This document shows, piece after piece, positions 36,182 to 44,578 of a stretch of DNA of 64,000 nucleotides. Numbering within the stretch: position 1 is the first letter of the stretch; every line of letters begins with the position of its first letter. The DNA is taken from assembly GCF_900115285.1 (NCBI RefSeq), contig NZ_FOYW01000001.1, forward strand, positions 1,213,616 through 1,277,615, written 5' to 3'. The notes below the pieces were generated by a model. The model ran no database searches, was not told the origin of the DNA, and saw nothing but the letters and a program-made list of their open reading frames with translations. The position numbers and the translations under genes are program-made. The stretch is from Marinobacter daqiaonensis. Its GTDB lineage: Bacteria; Pseudomonadota; Gammaproteobacteria; Pseudomonadales; Oleiphilaceae.

Positions 36182-38266
36182 ATGCAGAAGCATAAGAGCA
36201 CCGTCCACCTCCTGATCATGGATCCCTCCCAGAACGATGCGGAGTCACTGGTCAGCCTGCTGAGGAATTCAGGACGAGCCACCCGCGCGCACCGGGTTAC
36301 CTCGGAGGAAGATCTCGACGAGGCCATCCGCACCGGCCAATGGGACCTTTTCCTGGCCCGGGACGCGGAGAGCGACTTCATCCCCGACGATGCCCTGGCA
36401 ATCATCCGCCGACTCGACAAGGATATTCCCTTCGTCCTGCTGACCGAGACGGACGACCCTGACCGGGCCCTTGCCGCCATGAAGGCGGGCGCCCAGGACA
36501 CTGTCCCGGCCAGGGAAACCGAACGCCTGATGCTGGTCATCCGCCGGGAGCTGGCCAGCCTGGACGAACGCCGCCGCCGCCGGATTCTCGAATCCCATCT
36601 GCGGGAGGCGGAGCAACGCTGCCAGCTGCTGCTGGAAAGCTCGAAGGACGCCATTGCCTACGTCAACGACGGCATGCACATCTATGCCAACTATGCCTAC
36701 ATGGATTTTCTGGGTTACGACGACCTGGACGAACTGATGTGCATTCCCCTGCTGGACACCCTCGCGCCCCAAAGCCAGGATGAGTTAAGGAAGTTCATGA
36801 AGGCCTTCTCGGAAACCGGGGAGGACGGCATGAAACTGAACTGCGTGGCCCGGCGCAGTGACGACCAGGATATCAATATCACCATGACGGTATCCGCCGC
36901 CACCTACGACGGCGAAGCCTGTGTGCAGGTGGTGATCCAGCCGGAACGCAATGATGTGGAGCTGCAGGAAAAAATCCGCGAGATCAGCAACCAGGACCTC
37001 CTGACTGGCCTCTACAACCGGCAGCACCTGATGGAGCGACTCACCAGCACGATTGCCACCGCTGGCGAGAAAAACGAAACTGGTGCCCTGGCCTACATCG
37101 GCATCGACCGTTTCGCCACCCTCAAGAATGAGCTGGGCATCGCCGTGACGGACCTGTTGCTGCGGGACCTTGCCGCTCTGCTGGAAAAGCATACCGAAGA
37201 AGACATGGTACTGGCGCGACTGAGCGACGATGCCTTCTGCCTGCTGGCCCTGCCCTATGAGGAGCAGTCCATGGCCCGGCTTGCGGAGACCATCCGCAAA
37301 GCGGTGGAGGATCACCTGTTCGATATTGAGGGCCGTTCCGCCCAGATGACGGTTTCCATCGGTGTTGCCGCCATCACCGAGAACGCCCCCAAGGCTCCGG
37401 ACCTTCTCGGGCGTGTCCATACCGCCCACGCCGCGGTCCGCAAGCAGCCGGGTCACGAGAACGGAAATGGTGTAGTGGTCTACAATCCGGCGGAGTATGA
37501 GAAGCTGGACGATGCCAATTCCCTGGACGCCATCACCAAGGCACTGGAGGAAAACCGCTTCCGGCTCCTGTTCCAGCCCATTATCAACCTGCGGGGCGAG
37601 GGCGAGGAGCATTACGAGGCGCTGGTCCGGATGCTGGACATGGACGGCAAGGAGGTTTCCCCCTATGACTTCCTGCCCCCCGCCGGTCCGTCCGACATGG
37701 CCACCCGAATCGACCGCTGGGTAGTCCTGCAGACCATCAAGCAGCTTTCCCATCACCGGAGCCGGGGCCACGATACCCGTCTGTTCCTGAACGTGACCTC
37801 TGAAACCCTGCAGGACAGAACGTTTACCCAGTGGCTCAGCGTTGCCCTCAAGGCCGCCAGGCTACCCGGCGACTCACTGATCTTCCAGGTAAGGGAAGGC
37901 GATGCCAACAGTCACCTGAAGCAGGCCCGGGAATTCGCCAGTTCCATTCGCGAGCTTCACTGCAAGGTCTCGCTGTCGCAATTCGGCTGTGCTCTCAATC
38001 CGTTCAACACGCTCAAGCACGTGGATGTGGACTACGTGAAGATCGACGGCTCCTTCACCGAGGAAATCCAGAAAAACGAAGAAGCCAAGGATCAGGTCAA
38101 GGAGATGGTCCAGTCACTGCAGAGCAGCGGCAAGCTGACCATTATTCCACTGGTGGAGAACGCGTCGGTTCTGGCCACCCTCTGGCAGGCGGGAGTGAAC
38201 TACATTCAGGGTTACTACCTGCAGGCGCCCGTGCCGGAAATGAACTACGACTTCGGCGATCAGTAA
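36182..38266 (+). CDS. fimX: FimX-like degenerate GGDEF/EAL c-di-GMP receptor
   Basis: 694 aa. FimX of P. aeruginosa binds c-di-GMP and promotes type IV pilus assembly and twitching. Domains: REC-like (1-125), PAS (about 140-255), GGDEF-like (265-430) with SDDAF (348-352) in place of GGDEF, and EAL-like (450-694). In the EAL domain EAL (479-481), the Asn of FLNVTS, Lys620 and Glu659 remain, but FEITE is FQVRE and the metal-binding DDFG is SQFG (599-602). Neither synthesis nor hydrolysis is expected; ligand binding is. I chose the ATG at 36182 (MQKHKSTVHLLIMDPSQND), which aligns with the remembered FimX start; its ribosome site is weak. Confidence 0.92.
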   Translation: MQKHKSTVHLLIMDPSQNDAESLVSLLRNSGRATRAHRVTSEEDLDEAIRTGQWDLFLARDAESDFIPDDALAIIRRLDKDIPFVLLTETDDPDRALAAMKAGAQDTVPARETERLMLVIRRELASLDERRRRRILESHLREAEQRCQLLLESSKDAIAYVNDGMHIYANYAYMDFLGYDDLDELMCIPLLDTLAPQSQDELRKFMKAFSETGEDGMKLNCVARRSDDQDINITMTVSAATYDGEACVQVVIQPERNDVELQEKIREISNQDLLTGLYNRQHLMERLTSTIATAGEKNETGALAYIGIDRFATLKNELGIAVTDLLLRDLAALLEKHTEEDMVLARLSDDAFCLLALPYEEQSMARLAETIRKAVEDHLFDIEGRSAQMTVSIGVAAITENAPKAPDLLGRVHTAHAAVRKQPGHENGNGVVVYNPAEYEKLDDANSLDAITKALEENRFRLLFQPIINLRGEGEEHYEALVRMLDMDGKEVSPYDFLPPAGPSDMATRIDRWVVLQTIKQLSHHRSRGHDTRLFLNVTSETLQDRTFTQWLSVALKAARLPGDSLIFQVREGDANSHLKQAREFASSIRELHCKVSLSQFGCALNPFNTLKHVDVDYVKIDGSFTEEIQKNEEAKDQVKEMVQSLQSSGKLTIIPLVENASVLATLWQAGVNYIQGYYLQAPVPEMNYDFGDQ

Positions 38267-38290
38267 GATCGCCCCCTTCCCCCGACCCGT

Positions 38291-38322
38291 GGTCTCGCCG
38301 GAGTGATTATTCCGGCGAGACC
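38291..38322. terminator. Hairpin between convergent fimX and serB, overlapping the serB stop
   Basis: GGTCTCGCCGGA and TCCGGCGAGACC form a perfect 12-pair stem with an eight-base loop that contains the serB stop codon. No T-run follows on either strand. It may act as a 3'-end stabiliser or a Rho-assisted terminator. Confidence 0.55.
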
Positions 38323-39530
38323 AGACGGGCTTCGCTTTCACGGTAACCGATAAGATAGAGGATGGCATCCAGCCCCAGGGTTGAAATGGCGTGCCGGGCG
38401 GATTCCTTGACCAGCGGCTTGGCCCGGAAGGCCACGCCCAGTCCGGCCTGACTCAGCATGGGCAGATCATTGGCGCCGTCACCCACCGCAATCACCTGCT
38501 CCCGGGAAATCTTTTCCCGCTGGGCGATCTCAAGCAGGAGACTGGCCTTGCGGTCGCCGTCCACAATGGGGCCGGCGACCCGGCCGGTCACCTTGCCATC
38601 CACGATTTCCAGTTCGTTCGCATAAACGTAGTCAATGCCAAGCCGTTCCTGGAGATGCCGGGCAAAGTAATTGAAACCACCGGAGAGAATGGCCGTGCGA
38701 TAGCCCAGGGAGCGCAATGTGCGGATCAGGTACTCGGCGCCCTCGGTCATCCTCAGGCGCCCGGCGATCCGCTCCAGTACCGACTCATCGAGCCCCCTGA
38801 GCAGTGCCAGCCGTTCCGCGAAGCTCTCACTGAAGTCCAGCTCACCCCGCATGGCCCGCTCGGTGATCTCGGAAACCTGCTCACCGACGCCGGCCTCGTG
38901 AGCCAGCTCATCAATGACCTCGGCCTCGATCAGGGTGGAGTCCATATCGAAGACCACCAGCCGGCGGTTACGCCGGAAGATGGAGTCCTCCTGGAAAGCG
39001 ATATCCACGTTCATGTCCCCGGCGATTTTCAGGAAATCCGTACGCAGCCGCTCAAGGTCTTCCGGGGTACCCCGGACCGAGAATTCCACACAGGCGATGC
39101 GGTTCTCGGACGGGTTCAGGGAGGGACGAGCGGACAACCGGGAGATGTTGTCGATATTGAGTCCGTGGCGCGCGGTAATTTCCGACACCCGGGCAATCTG
39201 CTCCGCCTTGATATCCCGGGACAGCAGGGTAACGATGTAACAGGCCCGGTTGCGGCCTTCAGCCCACTGCTGGTACTCGGTCTCGGTGATGGGCGCAAAC
39301 CGCACCTGCAGGTCCAGGGCATGGAGCCTGAACAGCAGGTCCCTGATGACCGGTGAGGCCCTGGACTCATCTGGAATCTCCGCCAGGATGCCCCAGGTCA
39401 GGTGGTCATGGATAACGGCCTGGCCAATATCCAGGATTCGGACATTGTACCGGCCCATGATGCCGGTAATCTCGGAAGTGAGCCCGGGCTTGTCACGCCC
39501 GGACACATTGATCAGAACCAGTTCACTCAC
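38307..39530 (-). CDS. serB: Phosphoserine phosphatase with tandem ACT domains
   Basis: 407 aa. It catalyses the last step of serine synthesis. Two ACT-like domains (about 1-85 and 95-170, with [18 protein letters not shown] and [18 protein letters not shown]) precede the HAD phosphatase domain with [12 protein letters not shown] (nucleophile Asp), [11 protein letters not shown] and [12 protein letters not shown] take the GTG at 39530 as start ([11 protein letters not shown]); it has GGAG nine bases upstream and overlaps the parC end by eight bases. Other GTG codons upstream are in frame. Together with serA at 60912 the first and last serine enzymes are both in this window. Confidence 0.94.
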   Translation of the reverse strand: MSELVLINVSGRDKPGLTSEITGIMGRYNVRILDIGQAVIHDHLTWGILAEIPDESRASPVIRDLLFRLHALDLQVRFAPITETEYQQWAEGRNRACYIVTLLSRDIKAEQIARVSEITARHGLNIDNISRLSARPSLNPSENRIACVEFSVRGTPEDLERLRTDFLKIAGDMNVDIAFQEDSIFRRNRRLVVFDMDSTLIEAEVIDELAHEAGVGEQVSEITERAMRGELDFSESFAERLALLRGLDESVLERIAGRLRMTEGAEYLIRTLRSLGYRTAILSGGFNYFARHLQERLGIDYVYANELEIVDGKVTGRVAGPIVDGDRKASLLLEIAQREKISREQVIAVGDGANDLPMLSQAGLGVAFRAKPLVKESARHAISTLGLDAILYLIGYRESEARLVSPE

Positions 39531-41820
39531 CGTTGTCTTCTCCACCGGCCTCTTGCACACTGCCTTTCGCAGCGATTACATCAATGTCGTCCACCCGCTG
39601 CAGCCCCCGGGGCAGCTTATGGCCACGACGGCCACGTTCACCCAGGTAATGCTCAAGGTCACTGAAGCGTAGTCCAAGTTTACGCTTGCCGGCACGGATC
39701 TCGAGCTGATCGTCTTCGCCAAACACCGTCAGCACCACCATGAACTCTTCCCGGTTCTGAACCCGGGCGGAGGGAATACCGATGATCTTGTTGCCCTTGC
39801 CCCGGCCAAGCTCGGGCAACTGCTCCAGGGGGAATACCAGCATTCGGCCCTCGTTGGAGATGGCGGCCAGGTACAGCGGCTGATCCCGGCGGGGAATGGA
39901 GACCGGCTCCATCAGTCTGGCTCCCTTGGGAATGGTCACAACCGACTTGCCGTTACGGTTCTTGCTGATCAGGTCCGCCACACTGGCCACGAAACCATAG
40001 CCGGCGTCCGTGGCCAGCAGCACTTTCTGTTCCGGATCCGCCACCATCAGGCCGGCGAACGCCGCCCCCGAAGGCGGATTGATCCGGCCCGTCAGCGGCT
40101 CGCCCTGCCCCCGTGCCGACGGCAGACTGTGGCACATCAGCGAGTAGGCGCGACCGGTGGAGTCCAGGAACACCGCGTGCTGGTTGTTCCGCCCCCGCGC
40201 CGCCAGGGCAAACTGGTCGCCGGCCTTGTAGCTCAGGCCGGCGGGATCGATGTCGTGACCCTTGGCGGCACGTACCCAGCCCTTCTCCGACAGGACCACG
40301 GTAACGGGGTCGTTGGAAACCAGATCCGCCTCGCTGAAGGCCCGGGCCTCTTCCCGCTGGACAATGGGGGAGCGGCGGTCATCACCGTAGGTCTCGGCGT
40401 CGGCCAGCAGCTCCTGTTTGATAAGCTCCCGCAGGCGGTCCTGTGATCCGAGAATGGCCTGGAGCTCGTCCCGCTCGGCGGAGAGTTCGTCCTGCTCGCC
40501 TCGGATCTTCATTTCCTCCAGCTTGGCCAGGTGCCGAAGTTTCAGCTCAAGAATGGCTTCCGCCTGGTCACCGGACAGGCCAAAGCGACTGATCAGCTCT
40601 GCCTTGGGCTCGTCCTCGTAACGAATGATGCTGATCACCTCATCAATGTTGAGATAGGCGATCAACAGGCCCTCGAGGAGGTGCAGGCGCGCCAGGACTT
40701 TGTCGAGACGGTACTGCAGTCGACGGGTCACGGTGCTGCGGCGATAGGCCAGCCACTCGGTGAGCATGGTGTGGAGGTTCTTGACCGCCGGCCGGCCATC
40801 GTTACCAATCACGTTCAGGTTGACCCGGTAGGTTTTCTCCAGGTCGGTGCTGGCAAACAGGTGCGCCATCAGGCCGTCCACATCGACCCGCGACGACCGG
40901 GGCACGATGACAAGGCGTGTTGGATTCTCATGGTCCGACTCGTCCCGAAGGTCGGCCACCATGGGCAGCTTGCGGGTCTGCATCTGCTGGGCAATCTGCT
41001 CCAGCACCCGGTTGCCGGACACCTGATGGGGCAGATCGGTAATCACGATCTCACCGCTCTCCCGGATCCAGCGAGCCCGCATTCGCAGACTGCCCCGACC
41101 GGTCTGGTACATCTGCCGCAGATCACGGCGAGGGGTGATCAGCTCCGCCCCCGTGGGAAAATCCGGCCCCTTGATGTGCTCACACAGTTCGTCGATATCG
41201 GCATCTGGCCTGTCCAGCAGGCGCACACAGGCGGCGGTGACCTCACGGACATTATGGGGAGGAATGTCGGTCGCCATACCGACGGCAATGCCCGTGGTGC
41301 CGTTGAGCAGCACATGGGGCAGTCGCGCCGGCAGGGTGGAGGGTTCATCCATGGTGCCGTCAAAGTTGGGCACCCAGTCCACCGTACCCTGCCCCAACTC
41401 GCTGAGCAGCACTTCGGCAAACCTGGATAGGCGGGACTCGGTGTAACGCATGGCGGCAAATGACTTGGGATCGTCCGGCGAGCCCCAGTTGCCCTGCCCG
41501 TCCACCAGTGGATAACGGTAGGAAAATGGCTGCGCCATCAGCACCATGGCTTCATAACAGGCACTGTCGCCATGGGGATGGAACTTACCCAGGACATCGC
41601 CCACGGTGCGGGCCGACTTCTTGTATTTGCTGGTGGATTTCAGACCCAGCTCGGACATGGCGTATATGATCCGCCGCTGCACCGGTTTGAGGCCGTCCCC
41701 GACATTGGGCAGAGCCCGGTCGAGGATGACGTACATGGAGTAGTCCAGGTAAGCCTTCTCGGTGTAATCCCGCAGCGATACCCGCTCAAAGCCTTCGTCC
41801 GTTGTCTGAAACTCTGGCAT
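39523..41820 (-). CDS. parC: DNA topoisomerase IV subunit A
   Basis: 765 aa. It cuts and rejoins DNA during chromosome decatenation, with ParE as ATPase. [18 protein letters not shown] (about 34-51), the quinolone-resistance region [13 protein letters not shown] (about 81-93; Ser at the ParC Ser80-equivalent position and Glu four residues on, the quinolone-sensitive residues) and the catalytic Tyr in ALPARL..-preceding [11 protein letters not shown] (about 121-131) are visible. The C-terminal part has degenerate beta-pinwheel repeats. serB starts within its last codons. parE lies 4 kb away in the same orientation, with the accessory genes between. Confidence 0.97.
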   Translation of the reverse strand: MPEFQTTDEGFERVSLRDYTEKAYLDYSMYVILDRALPNVGDGLKPVQRRIIYAMSELGLKSTSKYKKSARTVGDVLGKFHPHGDSACYEAMVLMAQPFSYRYPLVDGQGNWGSPDDPKSFAAMRYTESRLSRFAEVLLSELGQGTVDWVPNFDGTMDEPSTLPARLPHVLLNGTTGIAVGMATDIPPHNVREVTAACVRLLDRPDADIDELCEHIKGPDFPTGAELITPRRDLRQMYQTGRGSLRMRARWIRESGEIVITDLPHQVSGNRVLEQIAQQMQTRKLPMVADLRDESDHENPTRLVIVPRSSRVDVDGLMAHLFASTDLEKTYRVNLNVIGNDGRPAVKNLHTMLTEWLAYRRSTVTRRLQYRLDKVLARLHLLEGLLIAYLNIDEVISIIRYEDEPKAELISRFGLSGDQAEAILELKLRHLAKLEEMKIRGEQDELSAERDELQAILGSQDRLRELIKQELLADAETYGDDRRSPIVQREEARAFSEADLVSNDPVTVVLSEKGWVRAAKGHDIDPAGLSYKAGDQFALAARGRNNQHAVFLDSTGRAYSLMCHSLPSARGQGEPLTGRINPPSGAAFAGLMVADPEQKVLLATDAGYGFVASVADLISKNRNGKSVVTIPKGARLMEPVSIPRRDQPLYLAAISNEGRMLVFPLEQLPELGRGKGNKIIGIPSARVQNREEFMVVLTVFGEDDQLEIRAGKRKLGLRFSDLEHYLGERGRRGHKLPRGLQRVDDIDVIAAKGSVQEAGGEDNGE

Positions 41821-42134
41821 GCATGCCCCTTGCTATAGGAATGAATTCACAAATGAACCCTCTGCAAATGCGGCGGAATCCCCCCACAGGGGCGTCCGGA
41901 TGCCAGGATTCAATACTGCTATCAGGCGCGGGACATTATATGGAGGGGACAGGCAATAGACCAACTTTGCCGGTGAATTTGGAGGACGGGATTTCCAATA
42001 GCGGAATTCCCGCATGTTTCAACAGGCGGCACCGCCGTATTCTCGATAATGCACTGCGGATTAATGAGAAGGGACGCGAGTTCTGAATACCCGAGGCGCA
42101 AAGGTGCCCCGGCAACCCGATCAGAGCGAACACT
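41821..42134. other. 314-base gap upstream of parC
   Basis: This stretch separates parC from the small membrane protein gene and must hold the parC promoter. It contains an open frame from 41941 to 42086 (48 codons) with no ribosome site and no recognisable product. I see no repeat, RNA gene or clear terminator in it. Confidence 0.5.
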
Positions 42135-42374
42135 ATGAAACTGACTCTCAAGGCGTGTCGTTATGCGATACTGACCGCATTGATCAATGGCGCACTGGCG
42201 CTGGCGCTGATGCTCCTGGTGGAGTTCTCGCTCAGTGGCAGCCTGGTGATGACAAGACCATTCCTGATTGCCGGCCTGCTCGTTGCCCTGGTGATCTTCG
42301 TCGCTCAGTTCTTTCGCCAACTCAGACTGTGCCGTTGCAGTGATGAAGCAGGAAGCCGGATCTCCAGCAGGTAA
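42135..42374 (+). CDS. Small two-helix membrane protein, hypothetical
   Basis: 79 aa. Two hydrophobic segments (about 11-33 with LTALINGALALALMLLV, and 42-61 with FLIAGLLVALVIFVAQFF) are followed by a basic, Cys-containing tail (RQLRLCRCSDEAGSRISSR). The ribosome site is weak. The hydrophobic pattern is convincing, but I do not recognise a family. It stands alone, convergent with yceI, 32 bases apart. Confidence 0.5.
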   Translation: MKLTLKACRYAILTALINGALALALMLLVEFSLSGSLVMTRPFLIAGLLVALVIFVAQFFRQLRLCRCSDEAGSRISSR

Positions 42375-42406
42375 GGATCCGGCCCCCACTCCCTTCTGCA
42401 GCTCCC

Positions 42407-42991
42407 TTACTGGCGAATACCTTCCACGGAGATTTCCAGTTTCACGGTTTCCGAAGCCGGCCCCAGATCCATCGGGATACCGAAATCTTCAAGCCTGAGC
42501 TCGGTCTGGGCGTCAAAGCCCATGCGGTAGCCCCCCCAAGGATCCTCGCCGTGACCCACCAGGTCCACATCCAGGGTCACCTCACGGGTGACACCACGCA
42601 GGGTCAGATCGCCGGTTACCTCGGCTTCGTCACCATCGTCGTTCACCACCACCTCTGTACTCTTGAAGGTGGCACGGGGATACTCATCCACGTAAAGGAA
42701 ATCCTCGCTACGGAGGTGCTTGTCCCGTTCGGCGTGGTTGGAATCCACGCTGGCCGTATCGATGGTGACCTCGACACTGCTGTTGGCGGGATTGTCCGCA
42801 TCGAAGGTGAACTGGCCGTCGAATTCATTGAACCGGCCGTACAGCGTGCTGTATCCCAGGTGCGAGATCTCGAAGGTAATGAACTGATGGGCGTCCTTCT
42901 TATCGAAGGCATAGGTTCCGCTATGCTGGTCGGCGCTGGCGGTGCCCATCATGGCCAACGTTACGGCCGAAGCGAGAAGTGTCTTTTTCAT
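42407..42991 (-). CDS. YceI family periplasmic protein
   Basis: 194 aa. A signal peptide (MKKTLLASAVTLAMMGTASA, cleaved after residue 20) precedes a YceI lipocalin-like barrel: YAFDKKDAHQFITFEISHLGYSTLYGRF-type start (about 27-54), HLRSEDFLYVDEYP (about 91-104) and LTLRGVTREVTLDV (about 129-142). YceI proteins bind isoprenoid-type lipids in the periplasm and are often paired with a cytochrome b561 gene, as here (77 bases upstream). The partner may use the quinone-like ligand, but this is inference. Confidence 0.93.
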   Translation of the reverse strand: MKKTLLASAVTLAMMGTASADQHSGTYAFDKKDAHQFITFEISHLGYSTLYGRFNEFDGQFTFDADNPANSSVEVTIDTASVDSNHAERDKHLRSEDFLYVDEYPRATFKSTEVVVNDDGDEAEVTGDLTLRGVTREVTLDVDLVGHGEDPWGGYRMGFDAQTELRLEDFGIPMDLGPASETVKLEISVEGIRQ

Positions 42992-43068
42992 ATCGTTATT
43001 CTCCTTTTCCTGAACAGGATCGCTTGTGTTCCCGGGACAGCCTTGCGGGCAGCCAGGCTGTCCGATGA

Positions 43069-43635
43069 TTAAACGTCTTTATCTTTGAGTTGTACCGGTA
43101 ACATACGCCTGAGGGTGTCATCCCGGTCAAAAAGGTGGTGCTTGAGGGCAGCCAGACCATGGATGCCCGCCAGCACCACCAGCGCCCAGGTGGCCCAGTA
43201 ATGAACCTCTCCGGCCACGTCTTCCATTCGCTCCACCCGTCCGGTGACCGAAGGTACCTGAAACCAGCCAAATACATCGATGGAGGATCCGTCTGCAGTG
43301 GAAATGAGATAGCCGCTGATCATTGCGCCGAGCATCAGGACGTAGAGCGTGGCATGTGCGATGCGGGCGGAAATCACCTCGAACCGGGAATGGCTGGCCA
43401 TGGGCGAAGGCTTTATTTCAACCAGGCGCCACAGGAGCCTTAGCAGAATGACGCCAAAGAGCAGAATGCCGACGCTACGATGGATATGGGGCGCAAGCCG
43501 ATACCATTCGTTGTAATAGGACAGTCCCACCATCCAGTAACCCAGCCCGAACAGAGCAAACACCGCTACTGCCACAAGCCAGTGGAATGTCATATCCACC
43601 GCGCCATATCGCTTGTCAGACGTTCTCAACTGCAT
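43069..43635 (-). CDS. Cytochrome b561 family membrane protein
   Basis: 188 aa from the ATG at 43635, with GGGAG nine bases upstream; the frame is open to 43683. Four membrane helices are seen (about 17-34, 50-66, 88-106, 144-164). Conserved histidines in FHWLVA (about 18), HIHRSVG (about 48-50), and the later HYWATWALVVLAGIHGLAALKHH region would hold two b hemes. Proteins of this family move electrons between quinols and periplasmic partners. It is followed by yceI on the same strand. The REP array lies upstream of it. Confidence 0.9.
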   Translation of the reverse strand: MQLRTSDKRYGAVDMTFHWLVAVAVFALFGLGYWMVGLSYYNEWYRLAPHIHRSVGILLFGVILLRLLWRLVEIKPSPMASHSRFEVISARIAHATLYVLMLGAMISGYLISTADGSSIDVFGWFQVPSVTGRVERMEDVAGEVHYWATWALVVLAGIHGLAALKHHLFDRDDTLRRMLPVQLKDKDV

Positions 43636-43775
43636 ACCATTGTCTCCCGGTGCATCCCTAACCGGCGTATTGCCTGATAACACAATAGAAAGTCAGGCCC
43701 ATGAAGCCAACCGGAATATTCTGCTCGCCCTGATCAGAAAAACTGACCAAGCCTTATTCTTCCGCGTTCACCTTC

Positions 43776-44137
43776 TCGCCAGCAGGCTGGCTCCTACAGG
43801 GTGGGGATCTCCGCGCTGGCGGGTGCCCGCAACTGTAGGAGCTGGCCTGCCAGCGAGGAGGTGGACTCCTGGTCTTGGCGCTGCCTTCTTCGCCAGCAGG
43901 CTGGCTCCTACAGGGTGGGATCTCCGGGCTGGCGGGTACCCGCGACTGTAGGAGCTGGCCTGCCAGCGAGGAGGTGGACTCCGGGTCTGGGGCTGCCCTC
44001 TTCGCCAGCAGGCTGGCTCCTACAGGGTGGGGCCTCCGGGCTGGCGGGTACCCGCGACTGTAGGAGCTGGCCTGCCAGCGAGGAGGGGGACTCCGGGCCC
44101 TGGCGCTGCCCTCCTCGCCAGCCGGCTGGCTCCTACA
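43776..44137. repeat. Array of seven alternating REP elements (BIME-like)
   Basis: Seven 23-base REP units start at 43776, 43834, 43890, 43947, 44002, 44059 and 44115, alternating minus, plus, minus and so on. The period is 112-114 bases per pair. Each, read in its own direction, begins TGTAGGAG and continues into a perfect hairpin ending GCGA: plus units have GCTGGC-CT-GCCAGC and minus units GCCAGC-CT-GCTGGC; the last minus unit has a CCGG centre. The spacers are also repeated (GGCGGGTACCCGCGAC and GAGGTGGACTCC types). The GTAG head and hairpin are those of REPs mobilised by RAYT transposases; none is encoded in this window. Confidence 0.92.
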
Positions 44138-44292
44138 GAGGGGGGAACCTCCGGCACCGCAAATCACCTGCCACCTTTGTCGTATTCGGATTTTACGGAT
44201 TTAACAAATTCATCAAGCAGATAGACTGTACTTATACCGTACTCACCGAGCGTTTCGCTCTTCCTGCTGATTCGCCATCAAGGAGATAACTC

Positions 44293-44340
44293 ATGGAATT
44301 CGAATTTGACGAATCCGTTGTTGTTCCCAGCAATAACTGA
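44293..44340 (+). CDS. 15-codon ORF with strong ribosome site
   Basis: ATG at 44293 with AAGGAGATA ending five bases upstream, encoding MEFEFDESVVVPSNN and a TGA stop. The peptide is acidic at the N-terminus and ends in Asn-Asn. A perfect GGGCAGGC/GCCTGCCC hairpin follows at 44345-44362. A possible promoter (TTGTCG, 17 bases, TTTAAC at 44177-44205) lies upstream. It may be a leader peptide for the EAL gene 239 bases downstream, a free micropeptide, or a chance ORF. A terminal Asn recalls microcin C-type precursors, but no MccB-like gene is nearby. Confidence 0.4.
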   Translation: MEFEFDESVVVPSNN

Positions 44341-44344
44341 TTTC

Positions 44345-44362
44345 GGGCAGGCCTGCCTGCCC
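44345..44362 (+). terminator. Hairpin after the 15-codon ORF
   Basis: GGGCAGGC-CT-GCCTGCCC, a perfect eight-pair stem, starting five bases after the stop codon. A run of six T follows, but only 13 bases further on, so termination is uncertain; attenuation is another option. Confidence 0.4.
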
Positions 44363-44578
44363 AACTCGTTATCGATGTTTTTTAACGGTCCATCATTCCA
44401 ATACCTGACCGGCTCCTTTTATTTCTGACAGTCATTTCGGGCCCACAACCCGATAAACTTTGATGTAAGCCGCTGGCGCCCCTTCCCAAGTTCTGGCATT
44501 CTCCCGTTCTGAATAACCATTCCTCCACCAGTTGCTGGTATTGAGCCGGGTTTTTCACATGCATCAGAACGTGGATCC

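Noticed and set aside
36182..38266. fimX product as an active diguanylate cyclase/phosphodiesterase
   Set aside because: GGDEF is SDDAF and the metal-binding DDFG is SQFG, so catalysis is not expected.
41941..42086. 48-codon ORF upstream of parC
   Set aside because: No ribosome site, no likeness to a known family; chance frame.
43776..44137. Regularly spaced repeats as a CRISPR array
   Set aside because: Units alternate in orientation, form REP hairpins, the spacers are themselves repeated, and no cas gene is present.
44293..44340. Microcin C-type precursor peptide (MccA)
   Set aside because: Only the terminal Asn and the trailing hairpin fit. No MccB-like adenylating enzyme or exporter is encoded nearby, so the ORF is kept as unexplained rather than as a microcin.
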